A stretch of 14,482 nt of DNA from Irpex lacteus (taxonomy: Eukaryota > Basidiomycota > Agaricomycetes > Polyporales > Irpicaceae): contig MQVO02000212.1 in assembly GCA_001986395.2 (NCBI GenBank), positions 1 to 14,482 on the forward strand, written 5' to 3'. Of this stretch, positions 1 to 7,496 are shown in pieces. The notes under the pieces are model-generated. The model was not told the origin of the DNA. It ran no database searches and saw only the letters and a program-made list of their open reading frames with translations. The position numbers and the translations under genes were made by a program. Every line of letters begins with the position of its first letter. Position 1 is the first letter of the stretch.

Positions 1-2
1 GC

Positions 3-808
3 TTACTCCTGGGGAGCATCTGACTGTTCACTTTTCGGCAGACTTCTACTCATTACATCAATCATTTTCAATAATTCTTCAGGTAATCCTATCGATTCTA
101 ATATCTGATTTAAATAGGTTAGATTTATGGTATCAAAGAATGATTTTAAGTCAAATTCATAAATATTGTTGGATACTAGTACCTCAGAATGGATTTGTTT
201 CCATGCTGTGTCTGTTCCTCTTCGGGCCAGAATCCATGTTGGTTTGGACTTTGGTATGGACCAAAGTAGATTATCATTATTAGGTTTAATCCGTGTAACA
301 ATACTCTCCAGTGAGGGGCTGGTACTCCTAATGGTCTAAAACCTTTCTCTAGATTGTTTACATCTTTAAGGATGTACAATCTTTTGAAGTCAATTGGCTG
401 TAATTTTCCATTTGTCAAATCTTTAGCTAATTGTGCGGTTTCTTTCAGGATTCTTAGTACCTTCTTAAAATGTAATGTTCTATGCCAATTTCTAAACACA
501 TGATGAAAACAAGCTACCTGAAATGTATAACTATTTAAAAGGTATTTTGCTATGATCCAGAATACTTGAGGATTTTCTCTGTGTTTTCTTAATCTATTCA
601 ACTGATGATTAATATATCTATTAATGTTTTTTTATTAGTGTGAATTTCGATTTCGAATTGAGGAGATTTCTCTCTTTTTCAAGATTCCTTTGGCTAAGAA
701 AATTGGATGATAATTAGATAGCCATTTGATTTTGAACTTAGAAACGTTTGGTAATGGTTTGTATGGTTGTACTTCCTCTTCAGACTGTTTATTCAAAGAT
801 ATCACCTC
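3..808 (-). pseudogene. group II intron-type reverse transcriptase, broken
   Basis: Remnant of a mitochondrial reverse transcriptase of the group II intron or retroplasmid kind. One minus-strand frame runs from 808 to about 224. It holds an N-terminal block (KFKIKWLSNYHPIF), the stretch RLRKHRENPQVFWIIAKYLL, and the template-binding region FRPLGVPAPHWRVLLHGLN followed by QHGF. A one-base frame change near 222-228 then leads to RGTDTAWKQIHSEV and YEFDLKSFFDTI, which is RT motif A with its first Asp, and later to DAPQE, where the family usually has a GVPQG-like motif. Two adjacent stops (TAATAA, 632-637) split the first frame, and TAA at 3-5 closes the second. The YxDD active site would lie beyond the window. 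The family call is from motifs; inactivity is inferred from the breaks. Confidence 0.8.
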
Positions 809-1173
809 TTAGTACCAAGGTAACTAAAAGAGAAGTTAGGGATTGGGTTAGAAGTCTACCCAGTAAATGGATAAACCTTACCTGATAACTTCTGAAACTT
901 GTGAACGTTACGATCACTAAATCCCATAGGTTAGATAACAAGGTCATGATTGATTGAATTTTCATTTTCTTAAGAATTTTTACAGTTTACTTACCTTTCC
1001 TTCGAGAATTTTTTAAGTTTGATATTAAGACTTATTGATACTTAAATACTTAAAGTGACTGAAGAAATTTCCCTTAAAAGGCACCCGTACGGGGAATAGT
1101 TAAACCGACACAGAGCCGTTAAACCTATCTGTTTTCATTGTATATATTCTTTCAACAACTACACATCATTTAG
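809..1173 (-). other. non-coding stretch upstream of the reverse transcriptase, possible group II intron RNA
   Basis: No convincing ORF on either strand. On the minus strand this lies directly 5' of the reverse transcriptase, where domains I-III of a group II intron would be expected. The segment around 1081-1125 is locally GC-rich with short complementary runs (CCCGTACGGGG), unlike the AT-rich spacers. I found no clear GUGYG 5' end and no domain V, so the intron assignment comes only from position. Confidence 0.3.
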
Positions 1174-1632
1174 AAATCGACTAAAGGACCACTTTTGCAG
1201 GTTTCTTTGGAAAGCTGGAAGCTGGGTTTAGATGATAATCTAAAGGTACGATCCAAATCAGAGGCTAAGCAAAGCTTTCTCACTTTATATATATTGAAAT
1301 CTCAGCTTGATTTGTCTTATTTTATTTTTACATTTAAAATAAGGTTGTGGTTCCTCCTTAGATTAGGTTCTATAAGTAGAACTAGTAGTCAAGATACTAT
1401 TCAAGGCCTAGATGATTCGGTGTTAAATACACCTAGACAAAGAAGATGGTAAATAACTCATCCTAGAGTGGTAAGTGAACCTACTCCAACTAGATGGGAT
1501 ATGGTCCATAATCCGGCAAATCCTATGTAGGCTTTAAATGCTCATGATAGAAGATATAGATTGTTGTTCGCAGCCAGACATGAAGCTTTGTTAGACCAGA
1601 TTGTGGATAATATTATAAACCCATTTAATTAA
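1174..1632 (+). pseudogene. unrecognised ORF with two internal stops
   Basis: A single plus-strand frame is open from just after TAG (1171-1173) to TAA (1630-1632). It is interrupted by TAA at 1450-1452 and TAG at 1528-1530. The second half is polar and protein-like: PRVVSEPTPTRWDMVHNPAN, then ALNAHDRRYRLLFAARHEAL and LDQIVDNIINPFN, with Arg written as AGA. The same frame continues across both stops, which suggests a decayed gene rather than chance. A hairpin of the CTTATTTTA...TAAAATAAG type lies inside the frame at 1316-1343 and is read as YFIFTFKIR. A minus-strand frame over 1380-1630 is also open if TGA is Trp, but it is probably a mirror of this one. I do not recognise the family. Confidence 0.4.
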
Positions 1633-1755
1633 TTATTATATTTTAGATAAATTAAAAACTTCTTGTAAATACCCCAACTCATCTTACGATAAAACTATTA
1701 AAATTAGTAGCCTGAAGTTACCCCTTGTTAGTTAATTTAAAAAAAAATTTTTTTA

Positions 1756-1829
1756 CTGAGTTGACCAGATTCGAACTGATATTATTCACTACCAAAAAAT
1801 GACGTTCTGCCAAATTAAACTACAACTCA
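1756..1829 (-). tRNA. trnQ: tRNA-Gln (UUG)
   Basis: Folds as a full cloverleaf of 74 nt. The acceptor is TGAGTTG/CAACTCA, the anticodon stem TCATT/AGTGA with loop TTTTGGT (anticodon TTG), and the T arm ATCAG-TTCGAAT-CTGGT. First gene, by coordinate, of a minus-strand cluster with trnE, trnM and trnL. Confidence 0.9.
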
Positions 1830-1905
1830 TTTACTCCTTTCCCTTTTTAAACAAATACCAACACCCCCATTATAAAAATAAAAAGGCATAAAGAAATTAA
1901 GAATA

Positions 1906-1976
1906 TAGTCTTTATCAGAATCGAACTGATACTTGCTACGTGAAGGGTAGCTGTACTGCCTTTATACAAAAAGACC
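1906..1976 (-). tRNA. trnE: tRNA-Glu (UUC)
   Basis: 71-nt cloverleaf. The acceptor is GGTCTTT/AAAGACT with one G-T pair, the D arm TGTA/TACA, the anticodon arm GCTAC-CCTTCAC-GTAGC (anticodon TTC), and the T arm ATCAG-TTCGATT-CTGAT. All stems are clean, so the gene looks functional. Confidence 0.93.
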
Positions 1977-1997
1977 CGGTCTTTATTTTATTTTCTA

Positions 1998-2069
1998 TTG
2001 CGGCATCAGGAATTGAACCTGCTCTAACAGCTCATGAGGCTATTGTGCCAACCTTTACACTATACCGCA
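1998..2069 (-). tRNA. trnM: tRNA-Met (CAU)
   Basis: 72-nt cloverleaf. The acceptor is TGCGGTA/TGCCGCA, the D stem GTG/CAC, the anticodon arm ATAGC-CTCATGA-GCTGT (anticodon CAT), and the T arm has loop TTCAATT. The TGCGG start fits an initiator tRNA, but no other Met tRNA is present here for comparison. Confidence 0.9.
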
Positions 2070-2110
2070 TGTATGGACACTATCTTATTATTAAGATTTT
2101 ATTTTTTTTT

Positions 2111-2194
2111 TACGAACAAAAGAGACTTGAACTCTTAAGGGATATTCCCACTTCTACTTAAGAGAAGATTGTTTACCAATTTCAACATGTTCGT
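2111..2194 (-). tRNA. trnL: tRNA-Leu (UAA)
   Basis: 84-nt class II tRNA. The acceptor is ACGAACA/TGTTCGT, the anticodon arm CTTCT-CTTAAGT-AGAAG (anticodon TAA), with an extra arm GGGAATATCCC and T arm AAGAG-TTCAAGT-CTCTT. It decodes UUA/UUG, the main Leu codons of the AT-rich layer. Confidence 0.93.
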
Positions 2195-2196
2195 TT

Positions 2197-2222
2197 CCTT
2201 TTTTTTAATTAAAAAAAAAGGG
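2197..2222. repeat. type B hairpin (T-run/A-run bounded by CC and GG)
   Basis: A near-perfect palindrome of CC, a run of T, a short AATT turn, a run of A, then GG. It sits three bases from the 5' end of trnL. It belongs to the same family as the copies at 2984, 3665, 4994, 6436 and 11766. Confidence 0.7.
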
Positions 2223-2356
2223 AGGGAAGGGCAAAATCTAATAATCTAATTATAATATTTTATTTTATTTAATTATAAGACTCTTTTTAATTCTATTCTT
2301 TTATTAATACCCGGCTTTATTCTTAAATCCACAATCATCTTGTTTATTTTGGAGGA

Positions 2357-2697
2357 TTAGCGTAAAGTAGAGTAAAGAAAGATAAGAACAGTTAAAATGT
2401 GACACCCAAAGAACAATTCATCTGTTTCTTCAATAGCACCTTCTATCTTTTTAGGACAGTTATTCAATTTATTACCCCAAAAAACTAGTTAGAATTAATT
2501 CATCCGGTAAAGCGACCCTAGTTTTTTGGGTTGAGTCGCTGAACAGCTATAGGTGTAGGTATATTATGAAATACATTGTTTCAACTAACTAGTACCCAAC
2601 CAACACCTAGTGCAATAAATACTGTAACAGCTAGTGAAGTAGGAGATTTACTATTAGCTGATCCTATTTGTAAGCCTTTACTCCCCTTTACGAAGTG
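2357..2697 (-). pseudogene. unrecognised membrane-like ORF split by a type A hairpin
   Basis: Two minus-strand frames face each other across the hairpin at 2475-2530. The 5' part (2697-2531) reads IGSANSKSPTSLAVTVFIAL and then GVGWVLVSWNNVFHNI, with one hydrophobic segment and TGA read as Trp, ending TPIAVQRL. The 3' part (2474-2357) reads NKLNNCPKKIEGAIEETDEL and FFGCHILTVLIFLYSTLR, then TAA. Taking out the 56 nt from CCC to GGGG joins the codons exactly (CTC AA|T AAT AAA). I do not recognise the product. A small membrane protein or a piece of a larger mitochondrial protein are both possible. Confidence 0.4.
2475..2530. repeat. type A hairpin, variant with 16-nt internal change
   Basis: Outer arms CCCCAAAAAACTAG and CTAGTTTTTTGGG flank a loop that begins TTAGAATTAATT as in other copies, then carries CATCCGGTAAAGCGACC instead of the usual right half. 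The GGTAAAGCGACCC part also resembles the flanking GGGTTGAGTCGCTG, so the arms could extend. Sits inside the ORF at 2357-2697. Confidence 0.8.
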
Positions 2698-2726
2698 CTA
2701 AATCAATTGATTTTAGATTCTGAGCT

Positions 2727-2776
2727 CCCCCCAAAAAAACTAGTTAGAATTAATTCTAATTCCTAGTTTTTTGGGG
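2727..2776. repeat. type A hairpin
   Basis: Canonical copy. Outer arms are CCCCAAAAAAACTAG / CTAGTTTTTTGGGG, and the inner 16-nt TTAGAATTAATTCTAA is a perfect palindrome. It lies about 30 bases upstream (minus sense) of the ORF at 2357-2697. Confidence 0.9.
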
Positions 2777-2915
2777 ATGTATAGAAATTTTTAATAATAA
2801 ACACATCTTACAGATAAAGGGTTAAATGAAATAGTTTATTTAAAATCTATACTTAATTTATATAAGAGCAGCCGGACCGCCGGACTGATTGGATTTTTGC
2901 GGTTACTGACTTTAG

Positions 2916-3193
2916 CAGAAAATAAAACAAATGCGTTACGAAGAAGCCTGCTTACAAAGTAATGGAAAAGAACTTGATGCCTTCCTTTTTTTTATAAAAA
3001 AAAAGGGAAGTAGAGAATGATATTGTGGATTTATTTGAAAAAAAACGGTGTGATTAGTAATGAGGATGCTAAAACAAGGAAACAGCAAATAAAACGTAAC
3101 GAATCCATGTGCCAGAATAATAGTAAAGAGATTAAATCTAAAATATTTAGCTCTTTAAAACAGTTAAATGATATACGTAACAACAGAAAATAA
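2916..3193 (+). pseudogene. Lys-rich unrecognised ORF with type B hairpin inside
   Basis: The frame opens after TAG (2913-2915) with QKIKQMRYEEACLQSNGKEL, passes through a type B hairpin, hits TAG at 3011-3013, and goes on as KNGVISNEDAKTRKQQIKRN and SKEIKSKIFSSLKQLNDIRN to TAA (3191-3193). Just after the hairpin another frame reads EVENDIVDLFEKK up to an A8 run, where a slip would rejoin the main frame. The basic, Asn/Lys-rich tail resembles the ends of mitochondrial endonuclease ORFs, but I see no motif that fixes the family. Confidence 0.35.
2984..3006. repeat. type B hairpin
   Basis: CC, T8, A-T turn, A9, GG. It sits within the Lys-rich ORF at 2916-3193. Exact CC-to-GG removal (23 nt) does not join the frames on its two sides, unlike the copy at 4994-5019. 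Confidence 0.7.
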
Positions 3194-3327
3194 GTATTAA
3201 GATAAAGCTATTGAAATTAATAGCCTTAATAAACCCCACCACCGTGGTGGGCGATAAATAATTTAATGTGTTACTAATTTTCTTTTATTTATTAAAATTT
3301 TAGAACCCCCTTTTTTTGGCTACATAA

Positions 3328-3527
3328 GAATCTAAAGTTAATGAGACTCAATCTACTAAATCTGATGTGATTGTTCATCCTAGAGAAGAAGTTAAAACTG
3401 AGGGGAAGTTAATAGTGAAGCTAAATCAGAGGTTAAATTGAAGGTGAACAAATCGAAGAAACTTACAGAGTTGAACTACATCAAGTACGTGCGAGGGGAG
3501 TTCTTAAGCATAAGGTATTCTATCTAG
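3328..3527 (+). pseudogene. Lys/Glu/Ser-rich unrecognised ORF, frameshifted
   Basis: Reads ESKVNETQSTKSDVIVHPRE and EVKTEG in one frame. After a one-base shift near 3405 it reads EVNSEAKSEVKLKVNKSKK and LTELNYIKYVRGEFLSIR, ending at TAG (3525-3527). The composition is low-complexity and highly charged, as in divergent mitochondrial ribosomal proteins or spacer regions of mitochondrial ORFs. Further downstream (about 3560-3655) a frame reads KDSKFAPVDS, then TAG, then WFGPRKPSYSNVNPNPLSYT, which may be another relic. I see no family motif. Confidence 0.3.
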
Positions 3528-3664
3528 ACAGACACTAGATAAGAATAAAATTTTATTGGAAGGATAGCAAGTTCGCACCTGTTGATTCTTAGTGGTTTGG
3601 GCCACGGAAACCGTCTTATTCTAATGTAAACCCTAACCCACTTTCATACACTAGCCTCCTTTAT

Positions 3665-3686
3665 TTCCTTTTTATTAAAAAAGGGG
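3665..3686. repeat. type B hairpin (short)
   Basis: TTTCCTTTTTATTAAAAAAGGGG, an imperfect member of the type B family at the 3' edge of the nad5 pseudogene (minus). Confidence 0.55.
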
Positions 3687-3687
3687 T

Positions 3688-4396
3688 AAAGTATATTCAG
3701 TTTCAATAAAGGAATTAGTATGTGGGAACCCCATAGTTAAATTAAATACAACATTATCTCTATCATAACCTAATAATATACTAAATATAGTTAAAATAGA
3801 CAAAGGTATTGTCATATTAGTACTTTAATGTTTATGTCCATATAGACATTATTCCCACGTGGATTATTATATAATGTTAAATATTATACTCTTAATGAAT
3901 ATATTGCTGTGAATGTAGCTGATGCTGTAGTAATATAAGACATATATATCCACATACAGTACAAATTCCATATAATGATTATAATTATCTGAACTATAGT
4001 AACCTCTTAGACCAGGCAAAGGGATTAAAGGCTATTAACATAGTAGTATTACTAATTGATAAATATTCTATTAATACTCCAAATTTACGCATATATTGAG
4101 TTTCTGACATATATAACCAGCTGACAGAAATAAAAATGCTTTAAAGAAAGCATGACAATACCCCAAAAACACTAGTAATTATAAATAATTCTAACTAGTT
4201 TTTTTGGAAGAAGAGAGATTACTAAAACATATGCACTTACCCTTATAGCTAACATCATCATGCTTAATTGAGAGATAATAGATAAAGCTATTACTCTTTT
4301 TATATCATTAAATACTACTGCTATTAAACCACTTATATATGTAGTAAACCCAGCTAATCATAATATAACTAATCATACCAATAAAAATACACTAGG
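3688..4396 (-). pseudogene. nad5: nad5 copy 1 (AT-rich), NADH dehydrogenase subunit 5 fragment
   Basis: Middle to C-terminal part of the proton-pumping subunit 5 of complex I. Blocks in order: LLVWLVILWLAGFTTYISGL (two TGA read as Trp), NDIKRVIALSIISQLSMMML, then a type A hairpin, CHAFFKAFLFLSAG, SETQYMRKFGVLIEYLS, PLPGLRGYYSSD, SYITTASATFTAIYSLRV and MTIPLSILTIFSILLGYD. These match the family's conserved NDIKRVIA, HAFFKA and MRKFG segments. There are at least four frame changes, and TAA stands where Leu is expected after YSLRV. The 5' edge abuts a degraded type A hairpin (about 4391-4425). Leu is mostly TTA, unlike the second nad5 fragment at 12592. Probably a dead or heavily altered copy. 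Confidence 0.85.
4161..4207. repeat. type A hairpin inside nad5 copy 1
   Basis: 47 nt from CCCC to GG, with arms CCCCAAAAACACTAG and CTAGTTTTTTTGG. Minus-strand codons run CTT CTT up to its edge and resume TAT TGT CAT GCT (YCHAF) right after it. Exact removal restores the frame into HAFFKA. Confidence 0.85.
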
Positions 4397-4425
4397 AATT
4401 AGAAATAATTCTTAGCGTTTTTTTA
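4391..4425. repeat. degraded type A hairpin
   Basis: ACTAGGAATTAGAAATAATT then CTTAGCGTTTTTTT: the right-arm core of type A in inverted orientation with losses. It marks the point where recognisable nad5 sequence starts on the minus strand. Confidence 0.5.
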
Positions 4426-4630
4426 TTATTTTATTGTGTATACTTTTTTATAACTTTTTATTTTATTTATTCATTTGTTGAATCAGTTGTAGGTTTAGCT
4501 GATTTATCAGCACTAGGACTAGTAGATTCTGTCGCAGCTGGATTAGAGGTATCTGTAGTAGTGTTAGGTTTAGGTACAGAATCCTTATAGGCTTAATAAA
4601 AATAAAGAGATAATGGATTAAGAAATTTAT

Positions 4631-4705
4631 TAGTATCTTATTGGACTCGAACCAATATAATATGTTTCGTAAACATATACTACTACCAATTAAGCTAAAG
4701 ATACT
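4631..4705 (-). tRNA. trnR: tRNA-Arg (ACG)
   Basis: 75-nt cloverleaf. The acceptor is AGTATCT/AGATACT, the anticodon arm TATGT-TTACGAA-ACATA (anticodon ACG), and the T arm ATTGG-TTCGAGT-CCAAT. It reads CGN codons, which occur in the cob exon and in the LAGLIDADG gene at 8546-9133. Confidence 0.92.
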
Positions 4706-4857
4706 CAACTCTAATTTAAATAAATAAATAAATTTTTGAGGACGTGAGCGTCCTCCTCCCGGCTCTAACGTTTAGCACAAATCTAAGATATTCTTTTTTA
4801 TTTAATACATAGATATAAATAAGCTTGTAAGCAAAATATATTCCTTTTCCGTGTATA

Positions 4858-5168
4858 TTATTTGCTTACATAGCTTACACTATGGATTGCTTTAATAATT
4901 TTTTTTACTGAAACATGATAAACACCAATATCTGTGGCAGCTTGTCTTACTAGGGTAGATAGTCTATTCGTTTGTGAAAACATTTGTGACTTCCCTTTTT
5001 TTTTATTAAAAAAAAAAGGATAGAGTGTGCCTTAGCAAGACTATACTTAAGCATACGAGCCCTATCTTTTTCCTTTAATTCTTCGGAACGATTATGGTTA
5101 CTCTCACTAATTTTAGCTCTACCCTCTTCAGATAAAGTATGAACTTTAGTATAATAGGCTTCTTTCAT
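4858..5168 (-). pseudogene. GIY-YIG-type homing endonuclease C-terminus (NUMOD3-like + NUMOD1), split by a hairpin
   Basis: DNA-binding tail of an intron-encoded endonuclease. From 5168 it reads a NUMOD3-like block, KVHTLSEEGRAKISESNHNR, then SEELKEKDRARMLKYSLAKA. After the type B hairpin at 4994-5019 the frame changes and a NUMOD1 block follows: LSTLVRQAATDIGVYHVSVK, ending YVSK and TAA (4858-4860). Removing the 26-nt hairpin exactly joins TCT AT|G AAG TCA into one frame. Upstream the reading meets TAG where the family usually has Glu (TAG ACT ATA GCT AAG), so the N-terminal catalytic domain is missing here. The family call is by motif; intron origin is inferred. Confidence 0.7.
4994..5019. 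repeat. type B hairpin inside an endonuclease ORF
   Basis: 26 nt: CC, nine T, ATT, ten A, GG. It interrupts the endonuclease tail at 4858-5168. Exact removal restores the reading frame between the NUMOD3-like and NUMOD1 blocks. Confidence 0.8.
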
Positions 5169-5234
5169 CTTAGCTATAGTCTATTTAAAATTTAGTATAA
5201 CCTAAAGAGCTTCCTGCTTTTTTTAAAGTATTCT

Positions 5235-5305
5235 ACTAAAAAAAACTAGGACCCAGCCCACAAAGTGGATTGGATTGTGGACAGAAATAATTAGTTTTTT
5301 TGGAG
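5235..5305. repeat. type A hairpin, variant with GC-richer insert
   Basis: Arms CTAAAAAAAACTAG(G) and (A)TTAGTTTTTTTGGAG enclose a 45-nt centre with its own imperfect stem (CCACAAAGTGG and TTGTGGAC). It looks like a type A element with a second hairpin nested in it. Confidence 0.6.
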
Positions 5306-5325
5306 TTTAGAAAAAGGGCTTTATC

Positions 5326-5645
5326 TTAAAATCATTTACTTTTCAGCTTATGATAGAATGTTCTAGTTTAAGCACTATTGAAACGATAACAAGTAACATA
5401 GCTTGATGTGTATAGAGCTAAACCAATACTTTGAATTTGATTACAATTATTTATAATAGGTGTTGCAGATGATCCTGTTATGCTTGTATTAAGGCTTAAG
5501 TTAAAATGATTTAGATCTTTACCTTACTCTGTGATGTATGAGCCTAGGAAAAGGGTTCCTGTTTTATTATTATTAGTTAAGTAAGAGTTTGAAACATGTT
5601 ACCCTCAGCTCCGTGTTCAGAAGAGGAATAACTTGAATTTACAAT
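5326..5645 (-). pseudogene. unrecognised decayed coding sequence
   Basis: Minus-strand frames read NSSYSSSEHGAEGNMFQTLT, then after a shift KTGTLFLGSYITE, TAA, GKDLNHFNLSLNTSITGSSA, TPIINNCNQIQSIGLALYTS and SYVTCYRFNSA, then TAA. Amino acid make-up and codon use look protein-like across about 300 nt, so this is more likely a dead gene than random spacer. It is rich in Ser, Thr and Asn with no membrane segment. I recognise no domain. Confidence 0.35.
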
Positions 5646-5677
5646 TAGAATAGTGTAAATAATCAATTTAACCATAA

Positions 5678-5756
5678 CCCTAAAAAACTAATTAATTATC
5701 CCGGTATTATTAAAATTTAATTAAATTAAATTTTAATTAGAGCCTAGTTTTTTTGT
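5678..5756. repeat. composite repeat: type A arms with a type C palindrome nested inside
   Basis: Outer arms CCCTAAAAAACTAATTAA and CTAGTTTTTTTG are type A. Between them lies a 38-nt block at 5703-5740 (GGTATTATTAAAATTTAATT then AAATTAAATTTTAATTAG), which contains the near-palindrome ATTAAAATTTAATT. The same 38 nt recur exactly at 11091-11128, next to the start of cob. Confidence 0.8.
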
Positions 5757-5981
5757 TGAGGAATGGTAGGAGTAAATAAAAATACATTAATGATCCTCCC
5801 AAATTAAAAATAAATAAACCCTCGTCCGAGGGTAACTATATATAAATTTAATATCTGAACTAACAAAGAATATAACTTATATATTTAATTATCTTTTCTT
5901 TAAAATTATTTTTTTTTTATAAATAAATGATTAACAATACTATGGTTGTACTGGCACCATTCCATTTGGGTCTATTTTTTA

Positions 5982-6314
5982 TTATTTTTTTATATCTAGC
6001 TCCTCAGATTTAAGCACTTTAATAATATGTTTAATTCTGTTAAAACTTAAATAATATTGATAACAAGTAAAAATAAAGGCAAAAAATAAAGCTATATATA
6101 AAATGTAAATAGGATTATTTATATAACTGTTTGATAGTAATAATAAGAAACTAGTTCCACCTAAAAATCTTAATGTTCTTATGAAAAATGTAGAATTTAA
6201 TTTAATTAAATTATCAGGTAGTGTTGGAGTTGAATACCCTTTTTTTACCCCAATAATTAGCCTAGATAAAATACTGATTTGATTTAATTTTTGGATTTTA
6301 TTTAATTTTTGCAT
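5982..6314 (-). CDS. orf110, small membrane protein typical of fungal mitochondrial hypothetical ORFs
   Basis: Intact 110-residue ORF from ATG (6312-6314) to TAA (5982-5984). The N-terminus is basic and amphipathic. A motif YSTPTLPDNLIKLNS (about residues 27-41) is followed by RTLRFLGGTSFLLLLSN and a long hydrophobic stretch NPIYILYIALFFAFIFTCYQ (about residues 67-86). The C-terminus is charged (RIKHIIKVLKSEELDIKK). This LPDNxIKLxxxxFIRxLRxLGG pattern recalls hypothetical membrane proteins I associate with fungal, especially basidiomycete, mitochondrial genomes; that is memory, not a search. Function is unknown. It has no internal stops and AT-rich codons (TTA, ATA), so it looks native to this genome. 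Confidence 0.7.
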   Translation of the reverse strand: MQKLNKIQKLNQISILSRLIIGVKKGYSTPTLPDNLIKLNSTFFIRTLRFLGGTSFLLLLSNSYINNPIYILYIALFFAFIFTCYQYYLSFNRIKHIIKVLKSEELDIKK

Positions 6315-6690
6315 AATATTTATGAAATTAAATATACTACTAAAAATCTATATATAAAATTTTTATTTTTATACATAAATAAAGATAGTATTAATGTACT
6401 TAGATAATTAAAATTTTTATACTTAGCTTCTTTCCTTTTTTTAATAAAAAGGTATATACTTAAAAATAGTTAATTATCATTTAACAATCCACTTAAGAAA
6501 TAATATACATACGTTTTATTTTTTTCTCAGGTCCTGATAATTAAGTGTTTTATAAATAAGATACAATATTTATGAATGTTAATATACTACACTAAAATAA
6601 TTATTTTATTATTTTGTATCTCAATTAATAATAGTGCTTCTTTTAAGATTTCAATTTTATATTATTTTAATATTTCCTAAATCCCCTGAT
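6315..6690. other. AT-rich spacer
   Basis: No ORF or RNA supported. It contains a type B hairpin at about 6436-6454 (CCTTTTTTTAATAAAAAGG). ATATTTATGAA followed by ATTAA and TACTAC recurs at about 6315-6335 and 6567-6590, a short direct repeat. Confidence 0.6.
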
Positions 6691-6834
6691 GCGAGTTAAT
6701 GTAATGGAAAGCATAAGAGCCTGGTAAGCTCATAGAGTATATCCAATTCAGACACTCTATTCTTTCTTCTTTAATTATAATTAATTTCTTTTGGTTAGTA
6801 ACCTTTGTGGAACGATAGTGGAACCTTGGTCCCC

Positions 6835-6990
6835 ACCTTCCCCACCTTCACCACCTTCATCTATTTCCTTACGTGCCTCTATTTCGATTTTACCATACCT
6901 CGAGTCATTACCTGAGCCATGAATTAGTTACCTAACACATTTAGTTAAAATAGCTTTAAGGTGTTCCCGACAATTTGATAGTTTTTAGCA
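6835..6990 (-). ncRNA. probable group I intron core, partial
   Basis: On the minus strand, AAATTGTCGGGAACACCTTA (around 6958-6977) fits the P element of group I introns (AAUUGxxGGGAA) and runs into AAAGC. It is followed by GGTAATGACTCGAGGTATGG, a wording seen in fungal group IB introns. It lies 3' of the NUMOD1 endonuclease tail (7053-7352, minus), the usual order in such introns. I could not identify R and S elements or splice sites. The GGTGGTGAAGGTGGGGAAGG run (about 6836-6860) follows on the same strand. Confidence 0.45.
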
Positions 6991-7052
6991 ATAGGTTTCC
7001 TTTTGCTAGAGGCCAAGTAAAGTTTCTCACACCTTACCCTAAATCTTACCTT

Positions 7053-7352
7053 TTAATTAATCTCTAAAGCAACACTATAAAAATATAATCCTTTATACTC
7101 TTTATGAGTATCTAAATACCTGCTAATTGTTTTAGCACTCATTTTTAATTCTTTAGTTGCTTCTAATTTAGAACTAAAAGTAGGTTTATTATCATTTAGC
7201 AATATAAATTTATTGTTAACACTTTTGTATACCCATACAGAAACAGTTTAATTAACAGCCTTTTTAATATTATTTAATAATAAATCTTTTTCTGCTTTGT
7301 TTAACCCTTCCCCCAAATTTAATTTATTTTTAGTTTTTGCTACTTTTTTTGG
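7053..7352 (-). pseudogene. homing endonuclease C-terminus with NUMOD1 domain, one internal stop
   Basis: Reads KTKNKLNLGEGLNKAEKDLL and NNIKKAVN, then TAA, then TVSVWVYKSVNNKFILLNDN, KPTFSSKLEATKELKMSAKT, ISRYLDTHKEYKGLYFYS and VALEIN, with a final TAA at 7053-7055. The second half is a NUMOD1 DNA-binding domain: a WVY-type opening, then a helix-turn-helix (EATKELKMSAKTISRYL), then the YKGLYFYS ending common to these tails. The catalytic domain is not present upstream, where the atp6 end lies instead. It sits next to a probable group I core, so it was probably intron-encoded. Confidence 0.72.
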
Positions 7353-7496
7353 GGTGGGACTGGCAAACAGACTCTAACTGGTAAATGTGGCTAATGTAAT
7401 GTAATATGTTCTACTCTTGATTAATTTATATCCTCTAACTAAACTCTTCTCTTTATTTTTATTTGGCTCCCCACAAAGAATAATTTTATTCTTTAT

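Noticed and set aside
1085..1125. Possible group II domain V
   Set aside because: CCGTACGGGG and GAGCCG occur, but not in an order that forms the 34-nt domain V hairpin with its catalytic triad.
1940..2161. 73-residue plus-strand ORF
   Set aside because: It lies across trnE, trnM and trnL on the other strand, so it is an antisense shadow of the tRNA cluster.
4463..4708. 81-residue minus-strand ORF
   Set aside because: It overlaps all of trnR and is low-complexity Leu/Ile. Treated as chance.
6687..6765. tRNA-like sequence on the plus strand with anticodon arm GAGC-CTGGTAA-GCTC (GGU, Thr)
   Set aside because: The D-like arm and anticodon arm pair, but there is no normal T arm with a TTCRANY loop and the acceptor does not pair beyond four bases. 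At best a remnant.
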